Part shown: positions 44,781 to 48,146 of the stretch, one piece after another
Layout: every line of letters starts with the position of its first letter
How positions within the stretch are numbered: position 1 is the first letter of the stretch
Assembly: GCA_947176505.1 (NCBI GenBank)
Contig: CAMWQW010000027.1
Span: 1-48,146 of the forward strand
DNA: 48,146 nucleotides
Origin: an uncultured Lachnospiraceae bacterium
GTDB lineage: Bacteria; Bacillota; Clostridia; Lachnospirales; Lachnospiraceae
Reading direction: 5' to 3'
The notes under the pieces: generated by a model
Database searches by the model: none
What the model was told of the DNA's origin: nothing
What the model saw: only the letters and a program-made list of their open reading frames with translations
Position numbers and translations under genes: made by a program

Positions 44781-44831
44781 GAATGCTTTCACAAATTTCT
44801 CCAAAACACAAGAAGAAAGGACAAAAAAGAT

Positions 44832-45071
44832 ATGAGGTTTATTCATGCAACATATAATATGCTCCATAACTGTATTGACGTAACCACTTTTGACGGATAT
44901 ATTTTACGGATAGACTGCGAAAAAGCGGAAGAAGGATTAAAAACAACGCCATGTTCCGAATGTTCCTTAAATGCTTTGGCGATAGATAATCCTCTTGAAT
45001 ATGCAACACTATATCTTGATGGTTGTATGCAGATATGGATAGACGCGAAAGATTCATTAGAATTGTGGTAA
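44832..45071 (+). CDS. Small protein, DUF6061-like
   Basis: The 79-residue protein starts MRFIHATYNMLHN with AAAGGA upstream; the ATG 18 codons earlier lacks a site. It has a short N-terminal beta-hairpin (VTTFDGYILRIDCEKAEEG) and the segment NPLEYATLYLDGCMQIWID. The pattern recalls DUF6061 proteins common in Lachnospiraceae mobile regions, from memory only. A terminator follows. Function unknown. Confidence 0.6.
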   Translation: MRFIHATYNMLHNCIDVTTFDGYILRIDCEKAEEGLKTTPCSECSLNALAIDNPLEYATLYLDGCMQIWIDAKDSLELW

Positions 45072-45089
45072 CATATTTTTCTTTGTACG

Positions 45090-45124
45090 GAGAACTGGTC
45101 AAAATATAAACCAGTTCTCTCTTT
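45090..45124 (+). terminator. Terminator after the DUF6061-like gene
   Basis: GAGAACTGG (45090-45098) pairs with CCAGTTCTC (45111-45119), followed by TCTTTATAT. It separates the small gene from the alpha-CTD-like gene, which has a TATAAT at 45145-45150 and would start from its own promoter. Confidence 0.8.
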
Positions 45125-45183
45125 ATATGTAAAAAGAAGAATGTTATAATCTCATTAATCTAAATACATGAAAAGGAATACTT

Positions 45184-45969
45184 ATGAAAAACGACATTCA
45201 AGAACTCTACGATTCTATACAGATTAAAAAAGCCATGCAGGATTTACATATTACAAAAGTTTCAGAACTGAAAGAGTATAATTGCGTTACATTAGCGAAT
45301 AAACTCCGAACAGGTTACAATAAGCTGATGATTATAAGGAAACTGAATGATTTAGGCTATCTTCCTTCTGCCGAAAACGCAATATCAATCCATGACATTC
45401 CCATGTCAAGAAAAATGCGGAATATTTTTTTTAGAAATGGTATCGTATACCTTGCACAGCTTTCTGCATATCCAAGGGAAGAAATATTACAGTTTCGCAA
45501 CGTAGGTGAATATGCCATGTCAGAAATTGATACCCTTTGTGAAAAATACGGGATTCAGATACGTTCCCTTTGCCCCATTAAAGAGGCATTCAGCGAATTT
45601 CAATTTCACAAAAAAATATACCCGCTTTTCTTTAGAGGCAACATATTCAGTGTAGATGATATCCGAAACAAATCTGCCCATGATTTATATAATGTATGCG
45701 AACAGGATTACTGCCTTACCATGAAAACATACCATGCACTAAGGAAAAATGGAGTGACACTCTGCGGCTGGAATGACCAGTATCTGTTTGAAATTTTACC
45801 CCAATATAAATCTGTTCAGTTATTTAAGCAATATGGGATTATTGCAGTTTCGCAGCTTTCAGATTGCAGTGGACAGCAGCTCAAAATAATATCCGACAGT
45901 GTTCCATCACTGTCATCATTGATACAAAAGTCATTGGCAGATACACATATGGATAAGGTCGTGGACTGA
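45184..45969 (+). CDS. Protein of four alpha-CTD/helix-hairpin-helix-like repeats, copy A
   Basis: I do not recognise a characterised family. The 261-residue protein can be divided into four repeats of about 50 residues: about 10-60, 68-127, 140-192 and 205-250. The second (DIPMSRKMRNIFFRNGIVYL, then FRNVGEYAMSEIDTLCEKYG) follows the pattern of the RNA polymerase alpha C-terminal domain, a helix-hairpin-helix fold that binds DNA. The others share the hydrophobic spacing more loosely. No catalytic residues, signal or membrane segments are seen. AAAAGGA precedes the ATG. A related gene (copy B) and a decayed fragment follow downstream. A nucleic acid- or polymerase-binding role is inference. 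Confidence 0.8.
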   Translation: MKNDIQELYDSIQIKKAMQDLHITKVSELKEYNCVTLANKLRTGYNKLMIIRKLNDLGYLPSAENAISIHDIPMSRKMRNIFFRNGIVYLAQLSAYPREEILQFRNVGEYAMSEIDTLCEKYGIQIRSLCPIKEAFSEFQFHKKIYPLFFRGNIFSVDDIRNKSAHDLYNVCEQDYCLTMKTYHALRKNGVTLCGWNDQYLFEILPQYKSVQLFKQYGIIAVSQLSDCSGQQLKIISDSVPSLSSLIQKSLADTHMDKVVD

Positions 45970-46020
45970 TTAACGCAATTAAGTGTTGCAAAGCTGCTTT
46001 TATGTCCGTTTTCTGCTCAA

Positions 46021-46209
46021 ATGGTTCATTTTCTGCAAAGGATATTGATAATCTCTGCGAAATCGTTTATATTGTCACCATTGATAGAAAAATTACTAGA
46101 AAATACATATATTGATAAGGATATACAATTAAATCAATCTTTTATCATTTCAATCTGCATTATTTTAACTGCTCTTCTTTATTCTGTAAGAAAAAGCGCT
46201 ATACTGTAA
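46021..46209 (+). pseudogene. 3' remnant of a third alpha-CTD-like repeat gene
   Basis: This frame encodes IISAKSFILSPLIEKLLENT, then YIDKD, which aligns without gaps to the end of copy A (IISDSVPSLSSLIQKSLADT, then HMDKV). The DNA also matches there (for example CATTGATA and GATAAGG in register). Nothing of the first three repeats is seen. No ribosome site precedes the first ATG, and the tail beyond the match is a hydrophobic run. It is best read as the eroded end of a third copy between A and B rather than as a gene. Confidence 0.6.
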
Positions 46210-46244
46210 CCGATGTAGTTCAATAAATACGAAAGGAGCAGGAC

Positions 46245-46997
46245 ATGGAGCAATATATTGACAAACTTAGCCTTTCTTCGGAAATTATATTAGCTTTACG
46301 GAATATACATATTACCAAAGTTTCAGACCTTGATGGACTTAATTATCTGACACTGGCAGAAAAGTTTCCCAAAGGTTATAACGTAACAGCTATAGCAAAT
46401 GAACTGAACTCGTTAGGATACCTGTATCCGCCGGAAAATGAAATATCCGTTTATGATATTTCTATGTCAAAACGTCTGCAAAATGTCCTGATACAGAATA
46501 ACATATTGTACCTGTCGCAGTTATCCAAACGTCCAAGAGAAAAAATATTGAAATTCCGCAATTTAGGTGAGGGTACAATGCCGGAACTTGACAGCATATG
46601 CCAGAAGTATGACATTCAGATACGTTCTCTTGCTTCTATTAAGGAGGCATTTGACAGTTGCCATTTTCCTGTAGCACTGCACACTATCTTTTTTCAGAAC
46701 AATATATTTTGCATGGACGACTTTAAACACAAGACTGCTCATGATTTATATGCCATTTGCCAGCGTGATTATGCCCTGACTATGAAAACATACTACACAC
46801 TAAAGAAAAATGGAGTTATGTTTGAAGATTGGGAGGACAAGTATCTATTTGAGATTCTTCCGAAGAAAAAAACTTCCTTGATATGGCAGAAATACGAAAT
46901 TTCCACAGTGTCGCAATTTTCTGATTATAACAAGGAACAACTTAAAGAAATGACTTCTTTATCTCCCAAACTTCTGGATACCATAGGACATTACTGA
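46245..46997 (+). CDS. Protein of four alpha-CTD/helix-hairpin-helix-like repeats, copy B
   Basis: The 250-residue protein is collinear with copy A over its whole length, at roughly half identical residues by eye (shared: LHITKVS-like HITKVSDL, FRNLGEGTMPELDSI, QIRSL, IKEAF, HDLY, LTMKTY, KKNGV, YLFEILP). The second repeat again resembles the RNA polymerase alpha C-terminal domain. AAAGGAG lies before the ATG, and a strong bidirectional terminator follows. The last ten residues of copy A are missing here. Both copies keep intact frames, which suggests that both are used. Confidence 0.8.
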   Translation: MEQYIDKLSLSSEIILALRNIHITKVSDLDGLNYLTLAEKFPKGYNVTAIANELNSLGYLYPPENEISVYDISMSKRLQNVLIQNNILYLSQLSKRPREKILKFRNLGEGTMPELDSICQKYDIQIRSLASIKEAFDSCHFPVALHTIFFQNNIFCMDDFKHKTAHDLYAICQRDYALTMKTYYTLKKNGVMFEDWEDKYLFEILPKKKTSLIWQKYEISTVSQFSDYNKEQLKEMTSLSPKLLDTIGHY

Positions 46998-47009
46998 CAG
47001 ATACCCAGC

Positions 47010-47051
47010 AAAAAGGCAAGTAAGCTGATGAATTGCTTTACTTGCCTTTTT
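47010..47051. terminator. Bidirectional terminator between copy B and the XRE gene
   Basis: AAAAAGGCAAGTAA (47010-47023) and TTACTTGCCTTTTT (47038-47051) form a perfect 14-bp stem with A- and T-runs on both sides. It overlaps the stop codon of the minus-strand XRE gene. Confidence 0.95.
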
Positions 47052-47301
47052 ATTTTTCACTATCTGGTAACAATCCAATAAAAAATTCCGAAAAATCCAC
47101 ACCATAAATTTGTTTCAAGGCGAGAAAGTCGCTAATCCGTATATTCCGAGTGCCAGTTTCGATTTTGGAATAAGTGCTGCGTGACATATTGCTGCCCATA
47201 AGATGTAATTTCGCCACTAATTCTGATTGCGAGTAACCAAATCTTTCTCTTAGAATTTTTAAATTTTCTCCTATACTTATATCTTGTAGAAACCATTGCA
47301 T
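47050..47301 (-). CDS. XRE-family helix-turn-helix regulator, copy 1
   Basis: The 83-residue protein is a single Cro/C1-type DNA-binding domain (IGENLKILRERFGYSQSELV, then MSRSTYSKIETGTRNIRISD). It is about 80% identical by eye to the next gene over most of its length, including at the DNA level in the 3' two thirds. A TGCTACAAT extended -10 box (47354-47346) lies upstream. Target unknown; self-regulation is likely for this type. Confidence 0.88.
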   Translation of the reverse strand: MQWFLQDISIGENLKILRERFGYSQSELVAKLHLMGSNMSRSTYSKIETGTRNIRISDFLALKQIYGVDFSEFFIGLLPDSEK

Positions 47302-47342
47302 AACAGCACCCCTTTTGCTTGCGACTCACCGAAACCCTTATA

Positions 47343-47392
47343 TTGATTGTAGCAAGCTGAAATAATTTATCTGGGACTGTAGGGGCGCAACT
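47343..47392. promoter_or_regulatory. Duplicated control region, copy 1
   Basis: TTGATTGTAGCAA (from 47343) carries the minus-strand TGCTACAAT box and a plus-strand -35-like TTGATT; 17 bp further the plus strand has only TTTATC. GGGACTGTAGGGGCGCAACTG (ends near 47393, one base longer than its quoted core) follows. The whole block is repeated upstream of copy 2. Confidence 0.55.
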
Positions 47393-47498
47393 GTAAAAAA
47401 TTTGGGGATTATGAAAAAGAATAGACAAGAAATAGTATGACAGCCTTATAGAAATCAGGGCAAGTAAGTCTAAAACTACTTATTTGCCCACTCAAATT

Positions 47499-47756
47499 TT
47501 AAAGAAGTGTGTTTTCCTCTGGCAGCAATCCATCAAAAAATTCTGAAAAGTCCACACCATAAATTTGTTTCAAGGCAAGAAAATCACTAATTCGTATATT
47601 TCGAGTGCCAGTTTCAATTTTAGAATAAGTGCTGCGTGACATATTGCTGCCCATAAGGTGTAATTTAATTACCAATCTGTATTGTGAATATCCATGCTGT
47701 TCGCGCAGACTCCGTAAGTTTTTGCCAATATTTACATCTTGTATAAACCATTGCAT
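47499..47756 (-). CDS. XRE-family helix-turn-helix regulator, copy 2
   Basis: The 85-residue protein (IGKNLRSLREQHGYSQYRLV, then an MSRSTYSKIETGTRNIRISD segment identical to copy 1) is a tandem duplicate of the gene downstream. Differences cluster in the first two helices and in the last ten residues, while the recognition-helix segment is unchanged, so both copies may bind the same site. Upstream is the same TGCTACAAT box (47809-47801). A GGGCAA-type hairpin (about 47459-47489) separates the two genes. Confidence 0.88.
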   Translation of the reverse strand: MQWFIQDVNIGKNLRSLREQHGYSQYRLVIKLHLMGSNMSRSTYSKIETGTRNIRISDFLALKQIYGVDFSEFFDGLLPEENTLL

Positions 47757-47797
47757 AGTATCCTCTTTTCCTGCGACTGATTAGTCACATTTTTATC

Positions 47798-47851
47798 TTG
47801 ATTGTAGCAAAATGAGATGCTATAATTGGGACTGTAGAGGCGCAACTGAAT
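47798..47851. promoter_or_regulatory. Duplicated control region, copy 2, with divergent plus-strand promoter
   Basis: Here the plus strand has TTGATT (47798-47803), 17 bp and TATAAT (47821-47826), a good promoter pointing to the right edge. The minus-strand TGCTACAAT box of the XRE gene lies inside its spacer, so the two promoters overlap. Next comes GGGACTGTAGAGGCGCAAC, conserved in copy 1. Confidence 0.6.
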
Positions 47852-47859
47852 TTTTTTCT

Positions 47860-48146
47860 TTAAATGTTAAATCTGTGGCACAAAAGGGAGGCTGATTGAA
47901 TGGATTAGAGTAAATGGAAAAGCATTAGGGAGCAGAAACACGGAAACAATTCTGGAAGAATGGCTTTTACCAACTGATTGTGGTGTTACCATAGACGAAT
48001 GACAATATTTTTTTGAATACAGATGAATCACCAATTTTATTATATGCAAATGATAATTGGAATGAAAAATTATCATACCCATTAATAAATTGTTAAATAA
48101 TACAACAGAAAATAAGTATAAAAATGATAAATAATACATAAAGGAG
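47860..48146 (+). other. Right-edge region without an intact gene; ribosome site at the end
   Basis: No convincing gene is seen in this AT-rich stretch. A 43-codon plus-strand frame (47871-48002) with no ATG could be a decayed fragment. GATAATT and AATTATC near 48050-48076 form a short inverted pair. The window ends with AAAGGAG (48140-48146), a strong ribosome binding site, so a plus-strand gene very likely starts within ten bases beyond the edge. Confidence 0.5.

Noticed and set aside
44839..45102. Minus-strand frame opposite the DUF6061-like gene
   Set aside because: The plus-strand frame has a ribosome site and a terminator; the opposite one begins within that terminator.
47867..48139. 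90-codon minus-strand frame at the right edge
   Set aside because: It is made of AT-rich, low-complexity hydrophobic residues without ribosome site or promoter.

Overview
The window looks like a chromosome segment of a Gram-positive, endospore-lineage Firmicute, most likely a member of the Lachnospiraceae. Supporting signs are moderate GC, strong Shine-Dalgarno sequences, a Bacillus/Clostridium-type ispF-cysE-cysS-mrnC-rlmB-sigH gene order, a T-box leader, several lipoprotein binding proteins and c-di-GMP/two-component genes typical of motile gut clostridia. Species cannot be named from the sequence alone.

Layout. (1) 1-10 kb, mostly minus strand: housekeeping block running pantothenate uptake (panT-like) > coaX > coaBC > ispF, then a promoter and a cysteine-type T-box controlling cysE > cysS > mrnC > rlmB > a repeat-bearing SGNH hydrolase > sigH, and a tRNA-Thr cut by the left edge. 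(2) 10.2-12.1 kb, plus strand: a cytoplasmic diguanylate cyclase with a sugar-binding-protein-like sensor, behind a leader made of 37-bp repeats. (3) 12.1-27.9 kb, minus strand: a beta-glucan uptake and phosphorolysis locus with two inverting phosphorylases, an intracellular GH30, one ABC sugar importer, and a second binding protein transcribed with a YesM/YesN-type two-component system. Both metabolic promoters carry the same paired GATACC sites next to the -35 box, the probable target of the YesN-like regulator. (4) 28-39.3 kb: OPT transporter with a PqqD-like partner, purC, an EAL phosphodiesterase coupled to a large hybrid histidine kinase, a TrpB2-type enzyme, and a TauE/SafE permease.

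(5) 39.4-48.1 kb is visibly more AT-rich and accessory: a lipoprotein, BlaR1/BlaI with a clear BlaI operator but no beta-lactamase, a split chromate transporter with a divergent LysR regulator, a tRNA-3'-end-like remnant, a par-like type I toxin-antitoxin locus encoding a 27-residue membrane peptide, a nested palindrome region, a small DUF6061-like protein, tandem genes with RNA-polymerase-alpha-CTD-like repeats plus a decayed third copy, and two near-identical XRE regulators. The right edge ends on a ribosome binding site for a gene outside the window.

The strongest candidates for follow-up are the type I toxin-antitoxin locus (44.15-44.48 kb), the alpha-CTD-like repeat family (45.2-47.0 kb), and the GATACC operator linking the glucan promoters.
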